DNA from: UBA11957 sp963603285
GTDB lineage: Bacteria; Bacillota; Clostridia; Lachnospirales; Lachnospiraceae
Length of the DNA stretch: 42,646 nucleotides
Direction: 5' to 3'
Assembly: GCA_963603285.1 (NCBI GenBank)
Contig: CAVCMG010000024.1
Span: 1 to 42,646 of the forward strand
Translations under genes and position numbers: made by a program
Notes under the pieces: model-generated
Databases searched by the model: none
What the model saw: the letters and a program-made list of their open reading frames with translations, nothing else
What the model was told of the DNA's origin: nothing
In this document: one piece after another, positions 7,188 to 14,909 of the stretch
Position numbering within the stretch: position 1 is the stretch's first letter
Layout: every line of letters begins with the position of its first letter

Positions 7188-8609
7188 TTAGTTCATGCGC
7201 AGTGCTGTCTCTACCTCTGTATCCGGATTCTCAGCCATGTACTCGTCCATTCTCTCCTGCAGGGCGTTGCAGATATTGTCAAGAGCGGTCTTGGCATCTT
7301 CATCACCTAACAGGTAGCTCTGGATCTCCTCATGGAACAGACCCTGATGCAGCTCTGTGTAGTCGAACGGTCCGAAGGTTGCCGGAACAGCTACGTTCGG
7401 GTCATTCATCTGCTGCAGGAATGCACCGTAAACGCCATCCTCACTGTACAGATCCATCTCAGCGGCATCCTTCTTAATCGGGATCTCGCCGGTCATCTGA
7501 CAATACTCAGCCTGGTTTTCAGAAGCTGTCATGTACTGGATCAGATTCCATGCAGCATCCTTGTGGCCCTGCTGGTCAGATACTGCGTAAGCGTACGGAG
7601 CGTTCATGGTGTTGTAGATCACACCGTCTTTTGTAGATTTCGGCATCGGCATTACCATCCATGTACCGTCTTCCATACCGTCGATCAGAGTCGGGGCAAC
7701 CTCGGAGTCATTGATCAGTGTACCTGTCAGACCACCCTTGAAGTTATCGACCATCTCTGTGAAGCCCCAGTTGATGGAGTCTTCCGGAGCATATCCGTTC
7801 TTGTACAGATCGGTCCATGTTTCAAAAGCTTTCAGACACTCGTCGGAGTTGATGAGGATCTTTCCTTCGGAATCGTATGTAGCGCCGCCTGTGAAGCTCT
7901 GCATATAAACCAGCAGCGGATCCAGGGCACCACGTGCACCACGGTAGGAAACGCCGTAACGGCCTTTTTCTTTGTCTGTCAGCTTGGCTACTGTATCGAA
8001 ATATTCATCATACGTCCAGCCCTTCTGCGGATCCAGCTCAATACCGGCCTCCTCGCACCAGTCTTTACGAACATATACACCTTTAACCATCAGGCCATCC
8101 GGCACAGTGTAGTAATGACCGTAACGTGTCTGCTCGGATTTCCAGATGATGTTTACAACAGCGTCTGTGTACTCATCCTCTGTGCCTGCAATATAATCAT
8201 CCAGCGGCTCTACCCAGCCTGCTTCGGACAGCTGTCCCAGCCATCCGGACCAGCAGGTGATAACATCCGGCATCTGGCCTGCATTACCAAGAGCCATAAT
8301 CTTGTTTGCTGCATCATCCCACGGAACGGACTGGTATTCTACATGAATGCCTGTCTCCTCCTCGTATTTTGCGAACAGGTTTTCAAAGTAACTTGTTCTG
8401 CTGTCACTCGGGGATACGTCCAGAAAGCTTAACTCCTTGACATCTCCGCTGTCGGCTGTTCCGGTCTCGGAACCTGCGGTGGAAGTTTCAGATCCTGCTG
8501 TACTTCCTGCTGTGCTTCCTCCTGCATTTCCGGAGTTACCGCCACAACCAGTGAACAGTGTGGCTGCCATAGCTGCTGCCATGACCAGACTGACTACTTT
8601 TCTCTTCAT
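7188..8609 (-). CDS. Sugar ABC transporter substrate-binding lipoprotein
   Basis: This 473-residue extracellular solute-binding protein is of the CUT1/SBP_bac_1 type. The start at 8609 follows AGGAGG closely. Residues 1-21 are a lipoprotein signal with lipobox LFTGC; Cys22 is the lipidated residue. A Ser/Thr/Gly/Glu linker (about 23-52) precedes the two-lobed domain. The domain contains the typical LFAKYEEETGIHV and PDVITCWSGW regions and many aromatic residues for sugar stacking. It feeds the MalF/MalG-type permeases encoded next. A hairpin separates it from the permease genes and another lies upstream, so its expression is probably tuned separately. The ligand is unknown. Confidence 0.93.
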   Translation of the reverse strand: MKRKVVSLVMAAAMAATLFTGCGGNSGNAGGSTAGSTAGSETSTAGSETGTADSGDVKELSFLDVSPSDSRTSYFENLFAKYEEETGIHVEYQSVPWDDAANKIMALGNAGQMPDVITCWSGWLGQLSEAGWVEPLDDYIAGTEDEYTDAVVNIIWKSEQTRYGHYYTVPDGLMVKGVYVRKDWCEEAGIELDPQKGWTYDEYFDTVAKLTDKEKGRYGVSYRGARGALDPLLVYMQSFTGGATYDSEGKILINSDECLKAFETWTDLYKNGYAPEDSINWGFTEMVDNFKGGLTGTLINDSEVAPTLIDGMEDGTWMVMPMPKSTKDGVIYNTMNAPYAYAVSDQQGHKDAAWNLIQYMTASENQAEYCQMTGEIPIKKDAAEMDLYSEDGVYGAFLQQMNDPNVAVPATFGPFDYTELHQGLFHEEIQSYLLGDEDAKTALDNICNALQERMDEYMAENPDTEVETALRMN

Positions 8610-8701
8610 GTTTTCCTCCTTCTCATGGTGTTTCCATGACTCTTGATATCCTACAGAATATCTGCCGCCGGCAGCTTCTCCCATAGTCTTTATATTAAAA
8701 C

Positions 8702-8722
8702 CTGTAGTTCTTTGCCCTACAG
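8702..8722 (-). terminator. Weak terminator or attenuator after the trans-sulfuration gene
   Basis: CTGTAG and CTACAG pair around a 9-nt loop, overlap the stop codon, and are followed on the minus strand by GTTTTAATA. The stem is short, so partial read-through into the binding-protein gene is likely. Confidence 0.4.
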
Positions 8723-9898
8723 CTGTTTTAATCCCTGTTCTAGATCAGCGATCAGATTGTCGCTGCCCTCGAGTCCGCAGTAAATGCGGATCAGTCCCCG
8801 CTTACCACCGATCAGTTCGATGGCCTCATCCGGCTCCTTTAATAAAGGAAGGATCACGAGACTTTCGTGACCGCCCCAGGAGCAGCCCTTTAAGAAAAGC
8901 TTCAGGCTGTTGGCCAGCTGGATGGCCGTTTCGGGGTTCTCATCCACCAGTTCAAAGCTCATCAGGCTCGTGTGGCCTTTCTGCTGTCTGGCGATGATGT
9001 CCGCCTGCGGGTGTGACTGTAAACCTGTATAATAAACTTTTTTCACCTTTTCATGCTGTTCGAGATATTCGGCAACAGCCATACCTGTCTTTTCAAGGGT
9101 ATGGACTCTGGTGTCCAGGGTACGCAGTCCCCGGATCGTCAGCCACGCTTCCATCGGTCCCATGATGCCGCCGAACAGCTCCCGCATCTGGGTCATGATC
9201 ATCCGCATCATATCCTCGTCTTTTCCTACGAGAACGCCGCCGATGATATCGCTGTGTCCGCCGATGAATTTTGACATCGTGTGCATCACGATATCTATGC
9301 CCATATCCAGAGGCTTCTGGAAGATCGGGGACAGACACGAATTGTCGATGTATGTCTTGAATCCTCTGCGGTGGGCGATCTCAGCGATGGCTCTCAAATC
9401 CACCACTTTAAATACGAAGGTTGCCGGACTTTCCAGAATCATCAGATCCGTATTGTCCTGTACGGCATCCTCGATCTCCTGCAGATCGGTACCATCCACA
9501 AAGGTGATTGTCATGTTAAACTTCGGTCCGAAGATTGTGGCAAACATGCGCTTGACCGGCATGTACACATCCTTCATACAGATCACGTGGCTGCCGGCCT
9601 TGCAGGTCGCCATAACAGCCGCTGTAAAGGCCGCCATACCGGAGGCAAAGACTACAGCTCTGGAGCCATGTTCCAACTCGGCAATCTTTCTTTCTAATAT
9701 ATGTACGGTCGGATTACCGTCGCGTCCGTAGACGAAACTGTCATCCGCGAAGATATCAACGCCATTGTACTGCTCCACACTGTCATAGGCATGAAGGGAA
9801 TTCATGAATATCGGAGGTACCACCGCATTCATATAGCGGTTGTATTCGTCCCCCGTATGGGTCAGGGAGAGCAGATCTTTTTTTTCCATATTGTCCAT
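8717..9898 (-). CDS. Trans-sulfuration family PLP enzyme (cystathionine gamma-lyase/methionine gamma-lyase type)
   Basis: This 393-residue enzyme is of the Cys/Met metabolism PLP family. It shows YGRDGNPT (57-64), SGMAA (86-90), ESPATF (156-161), IDNSCLSP (184-191) and the PLP lysine K210 in HTMSKFIGGHSD. Family members cleave or form C-S bonds at the beta or gamma carbon of cysteine, cystathionine, methionine or homoserine esters. The usual YGGT after the active-site Tyr is replaced by YMPV, so specificity is uncertain. It is the first gene of an operon for sugar import rather than lying with methionine genes, which is unusual. The start follows GAGGAG. A FadR-type operator lies directly upstream. 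Confidence 0.88.
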   Translation of the reverse strand: MDNMEKKDLLSLTHTGDEYNRYMNAVVPPIFMNSLHAYDSVEQYNGVDIFADDSFVYGRDGNPTVHILERKIAELEHGSRAVVFASGMAAFTAAVMATCKAGSHVICMKDVYMPVKRMFATIFGPKFNMTITFVDGTDLQEIEDAVQDNTDLMILESPATFVFKVVDLRAIAEIAHRRGFKTYIDNSCLSPIFQKPLDMGIDIVMHTMSKFIGGHSDIIGGVLVGKDEDMMRMIMTQMRELFGGIMGPMEAWLTIRGLRTLDTRVHTLEKTGMAVAEYLEQHEKVKKVYYTGLQSHPQADIIARQQKGHTSLMSFELVDENPETAIQLANSLKLFLKGCSWGGHESLVILPLLKEPDEAIELIGGKRGLIRIYCGLEGSDNLIADLEQGLKQL

Positions 9899-9911
9899 AA
9901 TAGCTCCTCTT

Positions 9912-9926
9912 AGTGGTCAGACCACT
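9912..9926 (-). promoter_or_regulatory. FadR/GntR-type operator
   Basis: The perfect 15-bp dyad AGTGGTC-A-GACCACT contains TGGT-N3-ACCA, the core recognised by FadR-subfamily GntR regulators. It lies about 7 bases downstream of the predicted -10, over the transcription start and just ahead of the ribosome site. That is an effective place for repression by the GntR protein encoded at the end of the operon. Confidence 0.75.
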
Positions 9927-9932
9927 GAACAT

Positions 9933-9961
9933 TTTTAAAAAGCAAACCCTCAACTAGTCAA
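9933..9961 (-). promoter_or_regulatory. Promoter of the trans-sulfuration/ABC operon
   Basis: On the minus strand, TTGACT (9956-9961) and a weak -10 TTAAAA (9933-9938) are 17 bases apart. The operator at 9912-9926 follows immediately. Confidence 0.6.
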
Positions 9962-10170
9962 CCCGTGCAGTATTTTGGATTTGTCAGAAATAATTATGTT
10001 CATTTTTCGGCAAAACGCTGTGTTTTTCTTTGTTTTTTACAGTTTTACTATATGTTTAAGATAGCGAAACCGACATTTATTGTCAATAGTCTTGTGCTTC
10101 TTTTTAATTATCCTTTGCATTTTCCCCATTTTGCACAGAAAAATCAACCGAAATTTTACATACACTTTTG
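9962..10170. other. AT-rich divergent spacer
   Basis: This is the AT-rich spacer between the divergent operon promoters, with no credible gene. It is T-rich on the plus strand, such as the poly-pyrimidine stretch around 10020-10130. I see no further dyad of note. Confidence 0.5.
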
Positions 10171-10199
10171 TTGAATGTCACAAAAACCGATGCTATAAT
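10171..10199 (+). promoter_or_regulatory. Promoter of the glycosidase gene
   Basis: TTGAAT (10171-10176) and a consensus TATAAT (10194-10199) are separated by 17 bases. Confidence 0.8.
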
Positions 10200-10216
10200 A
10201 CAAGCAATATGCCGAA

Positions 10217-10232
10217 ACGGTAACGTTACGGT
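10217..10232 (+). promoter_or_regulatory. LacI-type operator candidate
   Basis: The dyad ACGGTAACGTTACGGT is symmetric around a central CG (14 of 16 bases), with perfect core GTAACGTTAC. It lies about 12-25 bases downstream of the expected start of the glycosidase transcript. Central-CG palindromes are typical of LacI-family proteins, but the only LacI gene in the window (26.9 kb) has a different, better candidate site. Confidence 0.5.
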
Positions 10233-10268
10233 CATATACAGTCTATTATTTTCAGAAAGGAATGAACG

Positions 10269-12317
10269 ATGAGCGAAAAATTCAAAAACACGAAACGCTG
10301 CTATCTGATCGATCATCATTCTCCCCAGCCTCCGATCGTGCCGCTTGGCCACATGGATATCGAGGAGTATGACCATTTCTTTGAAACAGCCAACATAGAC
10401 TCACTCATGGTGTACTGCAAGGATCACTGGGGTGTGACCTACTATGACTCCAAAGTACCTGGCGCCCAGAAGCATGCCGGTGTCAAAGGAGACTGGATCC
10501 GCACCGTCAGAGACAAGACAGCTGAAAAAGGCATCGAATTTGTTGCCTACTACTGCATCGAATACGATGAGGGCGCTGCGAGACGCTTCCCCGAATGGCG
10601 CGTGCGCAAGGCCGACGGTACACCGTTAATCCGTGATGATCTCTATGCCAAATGGAGCCTGATGTGCTACCAGACGGGTTACCGTGAATATGCCCTGTCC
10701 CAGCTGGAGGAGATCATCAGCAATTATCACCCGGATTCCCTGTTTCTGGATATCTTCGGCGCATCCCTGTGCTACTGCGACACCTGCCGCAAAAAGTTCC
10801 AGAACCGCTTCGGCTACATGCTGCCAGAATCCCAGACCGATATCCAGGCACACAAAAACGACGTTACCACCTTCCTGGATGACAACGCCGCTGACTTTTA
10901 CGATGAGCTTTCGGGCCGTTTAAAAGCGATCGATCCGACACTGGCGATCACAATCAACTTTGCATGCCACTACCCGAAATATATCCGCGACAAACTGGAC
11001 TATCAGTACAGCGAGCCGCTGTTAAAGGACAACTGGTTCTCCTCCGCTTACGCCAGAGATACCGCTGTCGGCATGTATCCGATGCTGGCACCGGGCGAGG
11101 CCAGTGCCGTTTACAACTATGACAAGGCCACCCAGTATATCTGTGACCTGTCCTCCATCGCTGCCCAGGGCTGCCGTGTCGGTATGTACTCTGGCTCCCA
11201 GCACATCGATGGTACACTCGAACATGAGGAATCCCGCCGGCTCGGTGCGGTCTTCCATGAATTAAAGACACTGGCTCCGTATCTGACCCAGACACGCCGC
11301 CCGGTACGCAGTATCGGTATCGTACAGAGCGATGCCTCCAAGGCTGCCGGTCCGGACGCTTTCCAGGCCGATGCGATTATCCGTATGAAACGCCACAGTC
11401 CGCATACTGATGCGATCCTCGGTGCCATGATCGCCTGCGAGCAGGCCAAAGTACCGTATACTGTACTTCCGGTGGACAGTATCACCGGCGAGCTTCTGGC
11501 CGATTATGACCTGATCCTGCTGCCGGAGGTCTATGTGACCACACCGGAGCTTTTAGCCACCTTAAAGACCTACACCGAAAAGGGTGGCAAGCTCATGATC
11601 AGCGGCAAGACCGGTCTCTCTGGCGCTTCCGTGGACGAGCTGACAGGTACATCCTTTGTCAAAGTTCATGATGAATATGCCCAGAACGACTGGAGCGCTT
11701 ATATCAAAGCCGTCGATCCGGCACAGTTTAAGGGACTTTTGTCCTGCACAACTCCGCCGGTCAGCGAATTTTTCATAGAAACCAAGCCGGAAACAGCCAA
11801 AACGCTGGCCACCTTCGCTCTGCCAAGCGTAGCCTGCTCACCGACCGAATGGATCAACTGGTGGAGTCCGCCGCCGGCAGTCGAAGCTTCCGATATCCCG
11901 GCTGTAACCATCAACACCGTTGGCAAGGGTCAGGTCATCCGTCTGGCATTTGATTACTTCACGATGTCCCAGAGAGAGACCTACCGTGATACACCGGACT
12001 TCTTCCGTGACCTTTTACAGATTCTCGATATCACACCGGTTGTCAAGAACGAGACCGACATTCCGGATATCCTGCGCACCGCTTTCTTTGAAGAGGACGA
12101 CTGCTATCAGGTACACCAGATCTCCACGATCGCCAACCGCTACCACGGCGAGACACTGCCGGTCAGCGGCGGTAAGCTGGTGTTTACAAAACCCGTACAG
12201 TCCGCAGAGTGCGTATACCCTGAAAAACAGGAGCTGCCGGTTGTAAAGACCGATGCCGGTTGGGAGATTGAGCTTCCGACGTTTGAGAGTCAGCAGTTTA
12301 TCGTTATTAAAAAGTAA
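10269..12317 (+). CDS. Putative glycoside hydrolase (GHL6-like barrel plus beta-galactosidase trimerisation-like domain)
   Basis: This is a 682-residue cytoplasmic enzyme; there is no signal peptide. The N-terminal half (about 1-340) looks like the hypothetical glycosyl hydrolase 6 / TIM-barrel family: a GTTYYDSK-like early region, AYYCIEYDEGAARRFPEW, and a DSLFLDIFGASLCYCDTCRKKF-type strand with a Cys cluster. Residues about 345-560 resemble the Rossmann-like trimerisation domain of GH42 beta-galactosidases (SIGIVQSD, YDLILLPEV, GGKLMISG). A small beta domain ends the protein. It is divergent from the ABC importer and probably hydrolyses the imported glycoside. The bond specificity cannot be read. 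The start follows AGAAAGGA. Confidence 0.75.
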   Translation: MSEKFKNTKRCYLIDHHSPQPPIVPLGHMDIEEYDHFFETANIDSLMVYCKDHWGVTYYDSKVPGAQKHAGVKGDWIRTVRDKTAEKGIEFVAYYCIEYDEGAARRFPEWRVRKADGTPLIRDDLYAKWSLMCYQTGYREYALSQLEEIISNYHPDSLFLDIFGASLCYCDTCRKKFQNRFGYMLPESQTDIQAHKNDVTTFLDDNAADFYDELSGRLKAIDPTLAITINFACHYPKYIRDKLDYQYSEPLLKDNWFSSAYARDTAVGMYPMLAPGEASAVYNYDKATQYICDLSSIAAQGCRVGMYSGSQHIDGTLEHEESRRLGAVFHELKTLAPYLTQTRRPVRSIGIVQSDASKAAGPDAFQADAIIRMKRHSPHTDAILGAMIACEQAKVPYTVLPVDSITGELLADYDLILLPEVYVTTPELLATLKTYTEKGGKLMISGKTGLSGASVDELTGTSFVKVHDEYAQNDWSAYIKAVDPAQFKGLLSCTTPPVSEFFIETKPETAKTLATFALPSVACSPTEWINWWSPPPAVEASDIPAVTINTVGKGQVIRLAFDYFTMSQRETYRDTPDFFRDLLQILDITPVVKNETDIPDILRTAFFEEDDCYQVHQISTIANRYHGETLPVSGGKLVFTKPVQSAECVYPEKQELPVVKTDAGWEIELPTFESQQFIVIKK

Positions 12318-12364
12318 AAGTAACCTCCACCGGAGCTTCCTTTTACATACTAAGGCAATAATCA

Positions 12365-12414
12365 TATAGCCAGACCCGAAAGATCTTTTCCAGTTTCTTT
12401 CAGGTCTGGCTATA
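12365..12414. terminator. Bidirectional terminator between convergent genes
   Basis: A perfect 12-bp outer stem (TATAGCCAGACC with GGTCTGGCTATA) and an inner GAAAGA/TCTTTC pairing lie between the glycosidase gene and hxlR. T-runs are weak on both sides. Confidence 0.6.
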
Positions 12415-12418
12415 CTCT

Positions 12419-12802
12419 TTATCCCCGGTGATCACATTTCTGGCACTGGGTCATCGTATTTTCACTGTCTTCCTTATAAAAGATTCCCGCCCACTGACAG
12501 ATGTTCTGCAGAAGCGGGACAACCAATGCTCCCTTTTCCGTCAGCGAATATTCCACTCTGGGCGGAATCTCATCGTAGGCCTTACGTTTTATAATACCAT
12601 CTGCAATCAGCTCTTTTAAAGTAGCTGCCAGCACGGCATCCGTAATATTATACATTTCCTTACGGATTTCACTGTAACGTAGCGTCTGTCTGGAGGCCAG
12701 CACACAGATAATTCTGGACTTCCATTTACCGCCAAACACTGACAATCCATACTCCAAAGGACAGCGGATATCCACTTCTATTTTTTTCTCGTATTTCGCC
12801 AT
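12419..12802 (-). CDS. HxlR-family transcriptional regulator
   Basis: This is a 127-residue winged-helix protein. It has the family hallmark CPLEYGLSVFGGKWK (about 15-29; the Cys can be a redox or electrophile sensor as in YodB/HypR), a recognition helix near SEIRKEMYNITD and a wing ending in VEYSLTEKG. The C-terminus carries three further cysteines (CQWA, CQKCDHR), which is unusual and could bind metal. HxlR proteins typically regulate neighbouring oxidoreductase genes. Here the upstream neighbour is a small FMN-binding protein 114 bases away in the same direction. A strong GGAGG-type site precedes the start. Confidence 0.85.
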   Translation of the reverse strand: MAKYEKKIEVDIRCPLEYGLSVFGGKWKSRIICVLASRQTLRYSEIRKEMYNITDAVLAATLKELIADGIIKRKAYDEIPPRVEYSLTEKGALVVPLLQNICQWAGIFYKEDSENTMTQCQKCDHRG

Positions 12803-12887
12803 TGCAATTGTTTCCTCCTGTAAAACACTGTACTTTCATGAGCTTTCTTCGTTTCCCGCTTTAGTATAGAATATTTGCATGTCAGTT

Positions 12888-12919
12888 TAAAGTTACTATG
12901 AAATTTATGAGTAAGTTTA
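12888..12919 (-). promoter_or_regulatory. Imperfect 32-bp dyad, HxlR operator candidate
   Basis: TAAAGTTACTATGAAA abuts TTTATGAGTAAGTTTA; 12 of 16 positions are symmetric. It lies between the end of the FMN gene and a TATACT -10 for hxlR (about 12864-12869). The half-site resembles the AGTTACT motif of YodB-type regulators, which suggests autoregulation. Confidence 0.4.
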
Positions 12920-13312
12920 CAGCTCTTTCTTATTCTCAGCTCCCGGTGTGGTCACGATTACGTGCTCCGGAGTAATGATCAGCGCACCCTTGGCTGTGGC
13001 TGCACCGTTGAACATTTTTTCCACCATGGCTTTAAATGTATCAACAATAGCGCCTTCGGTTACATACTCTGCTGTTCCTTTGATCTGATAACCTTCCAGA
13101 TTTTTGGCATCGTATGCGGAGATTGCGATCTTACCGCCATTTGCTTTGATATTTTTCAGTGTTGTGTCCAGAAATACATCACCTACCAGAAGCTTACCGT
13201 CCTCTGTCACATCTTTGAATGCCACCGGCACAACATTCGGCTCACCATCTGCACAGGTTGCCAGATCCCACATACTGTTTTTTAATACACTCTGTACTTT
13301 TTCGTTTAACAT
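12917..13312 (-). CDS. Pyridoxamine 5'-phosphate oxidase-like FMN-binding protein
   Basis: This 131-residue split-barrel flavoprotein is of the PNPOx-like type. The barrel starts with LATCADGEPNVVPVAF (about 17-32) and continues through GKIAISAYDAKNLEGYQIKGTAEYV (about 60-84), the usual FMN-binding and dimer strands. Such proteins reduce flavin-linked or electrophilic substrates. True pyridoxal-phosphate synthesis is unlikely at this length. The start follows TGGAGG. The gene lies upstream of hxlR and is likely its target. A dyad ACTAT-N8-ATAGT occurs upstream at 13401-13418, near the promoter. Confidence 0.85.
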   Translation of the reverse strand: MLNEKVQSVLKNSMWDLATCADGEPNVVPVAFKDVTEDGKLLVGDVFLDTTLKNIKANGGKIAISAYDAKNLEGYQIKGTAEYVTEGAIVDTFKAMVEKMFNGAATAKGALIITPEHVIVTTPGAENKKEL

Positions 13313-13445
13313 AAGTTTACCTCCAAAAGAATTGTTTCTGATGGCACTTATGATAGGCGATTAACTTATCTTTTGGAAGATATTAGGGAATTTATAAGAT
13401 ACTATTCATTTTCATAGTTGCCGGATTTTTTTCACACCACCTGGG

Positions 13446-13985
13446 CTATTCCATCTGCTTTGCCAGAAAGCCTGCCGCCACGGTCAGGATCTTATATTCC
13501 ACCTGCCCCGGCACCGGTTTGTCCGGACGGCCACACAGGATCACGGCTCCGTGTACGTCACCGGAATGAAGAATCGGACAGATCAGCTGCGGCTGTTTGT
13601 CCCGTTCAGAGACTTTATCCTTCAGCAGCTGTATGCCTGTTTTGTACTGCCGCCCCTCTCTTTCCTGGATCAGCTGTTCCACCTGCTCACTTAACGGCTG
13701 TCCCAGATACTCCTTACTGCCGGGTCCACAGGCTGCGATCACCTGGTCACAGTCCGTCACGCAGACGAGATATCCCGTGATCTGCGAAACCGTCTCCGCC
13801 ACCCTGACGGCATGCTCGCTGAGTTCCCCCACCGGGGAATATTTTTTCAGAATAACTTCCCCGTCTTTTCCCGTAAAGATCTCCATCGGCTCGCCTTCCC
13901 GAAGATGCAGCGTACGCCGGATCTCTTTTGGGATAACAACTCTGCCGAGATCATCAATGCGCCGCACAATCCCTGTAGCTTTCAT
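13446..13985 (-). CDS. spoVT: Stage V sporulation protein T
   Basis: This 179-residue transcription factor is active in the forespore. The N-terminal swapped-hairpin AbrB domain reads MKATGIVRRIDDLGRVVIPKEIRRTL, shown here as part of residues 1-50. A GAF-like C-terminal domain follows (about 60-178). Length matches SpoVT (about 178) rather than AbrB. The start at 13985 is fixed by AGGAGG 9 bases upstream. A sigma-G-like promoter (GCATA-N17-CATACTA) lies at 14038-14066. Presence of the gene implies that the organism sporulates. The ribosome site can pair with an upstream complementary arm in read-through transcripts. Confidence 0.95.
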   Translation of the reverse strand: MKATGIVRRIDDLGRVVIPKEIRRTLHLREGEPMEIFTGKDGEVILKKYSPVGELSEHAVRVAETVSQITGYLVCVTDCDQVIAACGPGSKEYLGQPLSEQVEQLIQEREGRQYKTGIQLLKDKVSERDKQPQLICPILHSGDVHGAVILCGRPDKPVPGQVEYKILTVAAGFLAKQME

Positions 13986-13992
13986 ATAAAAA

Positions 13993-14060
13993 TTCCTCCT
14001 GCTTCGTACATACTTTCCATAATTTGTGTGATATGGGTAGTATGTGGAAAGCAGGAGGAA
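13993..14060 (-). promoter_or_regulatory. Hairpin able to mask the spoVT ribosome site
   Basis: On the minus-strand RNA, TTCCTCCTGCTT (14060-14049) is perfectly complementary to AAGCAGGAGGAA (14004-13993), which contains the spoVT ribosome site. Inner pairings CATACT/AGTATG and CCAT/ATGG extend the stem. Transcripts started at the sigma-G-like promoter would lack the upstream arm and leave the site free. Transcripts reading through from larC1 would include it. Confidence 0.65.
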
Positions 14061-14066
14061 ATATGC
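14038..14066 (-). promoter_or_regulatory. Sigma-G-like promoter of spoVT
   Basis: On the minus strand, GCATA (14062-14066) fits the forespore -35 pattern GHATR and CATACTA (14038-14044) fits the -10 pattern CATnHTA. The spacer is 17 bases. spoVT is a known sigma-G target in Bacillus. Confidence 0.6.
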
Positions 14067-14073
14067 ATTTCTC

Positions 14074-14904
14074 TTACTCTTCAAATGTCCACGCTGCAAA
14101 ATAGCTTGGACTGGAAAACGTCCGCTTGCCGAGACCGATACCTTTTCTTTTTACAGATGTGACTGGTTCTGCTGCAAATGCATCTGCAAAATACCGGATC
14201 AGTGCCGCTCCTGTCGGCGTACAGATCTCACCGTCGATCCGGCCATGCGCCCAGGGCAACCCCTGTATAATATTTGCCGTCGCCGGGGCCGGTACGGGAA
14301 GGATGCCATGCGCACATTTTACAGTGCCGTTTCCCACACGGATTTCGGAAGCCACGATTTTCTCCGGCTGCAGAGCATCGATAAGAAAACATACAGCCGT
14401 TACATCCGCAATGGCATCCATCGCACCGACTTCATGAAAATGCACTTCACTCACCGGACAGCCATGAGCTTTTGCTTCTGCGTCTGCAATGATTCCATAC
14501 ACCTGCAGGATATCTTCCCGAACCTTTTCCGGGATCTGTATATGCTCCACAATATGCCGGATATCCTGTATGGACATATGGACATGGGGATGGGCATTGC
14601 CGTCCTCATGCTGATGTTCATGGGCATGTTTATCGTTGTCCTCATGGAGATGGCCATATTTACGGAAATGCTCATAATGATCTCCCAGCACATCTTCTTC
14701 ATCTTCCCCGTGCACCAGCACCGTCATCGTATTTCCCTGTATGCCATACTTTCTTACGCTTCCCGGCATATATTCCACACCCGGCACATGCATGGCATTC
14801 AGCTTCTGTACCATTTCCTCCGGTTTTTCAAAAAGTTCCAGAAGGGCCGCTGTGATCATATCGCCAGCCGCACCTTTGTCACATGCTAAAAATAAACTGC
14901 TCAC
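14074..14904 (-). CDS. larC1: Nickel-pincer cofactor biosynthesis protein LarC, N-terminal part (LarC1)
   Basis: This 276-residue protein is the N-terminal part of the nickel insertase. It opens with SSLFLACDKGAAGDM, matching the LarC start (LxxD/CxxGxxGDM). It carries a His-rich stretch of 11 histidines in about 34 residues (roughly 76-109), a likely nickel-binding loop. Conserved EVHFHEVGAMDAIADVTA and ICTPTGAAL regions follow. GTG at 14904 is chosen because GGAGG lies 8 bases upstream; an earlier in-frame GTG overlaps that site. larB ends 5 bases upstream. The C-terminal half of LarC is missing here and is encoded separately at 17566-18075. A programmed frameshift fusion is therefore impossible. 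Confidence 0.92.
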   Translation of the reverse strand: MSSLFLACDKGAAGDMITAALLELFEKPEEMVQKLNAMHVPGVEYMPGSVRKYGIQGNTMTVLVHGEDEEDVLGDHYEHFRKYGHLHEDNDKHAHEHQHEDGNAHPHVHMSIQDIRHIVEHIQIPEKVREDILQVYGIIADAEAKAHGCPVSEVHFHEVGAMDAIADVTAVCFLIDALQPEKIVASEIRVGNGTVKCAHGILPVPAPATANIIQGLPWAHGRIDGEICTPTGAALIRYFADAFAAEPVTSVKRKGIGLGKRTFSSPSYFAAWTFEE

Positions 14905-14909
14905 ACGAT

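Noticed and set aside
7332..8432. 366-codon open frame on the plus strand
   Set aside because: It is antisense to the binding-protein gene and rich in Cys/His/Val as a by-product of that gene's codons.
14074..14120. Programmed frameshift at the end of larC1
   Set aside because: No LarC2 sequence follows; larC2 is a separate upstream gene.
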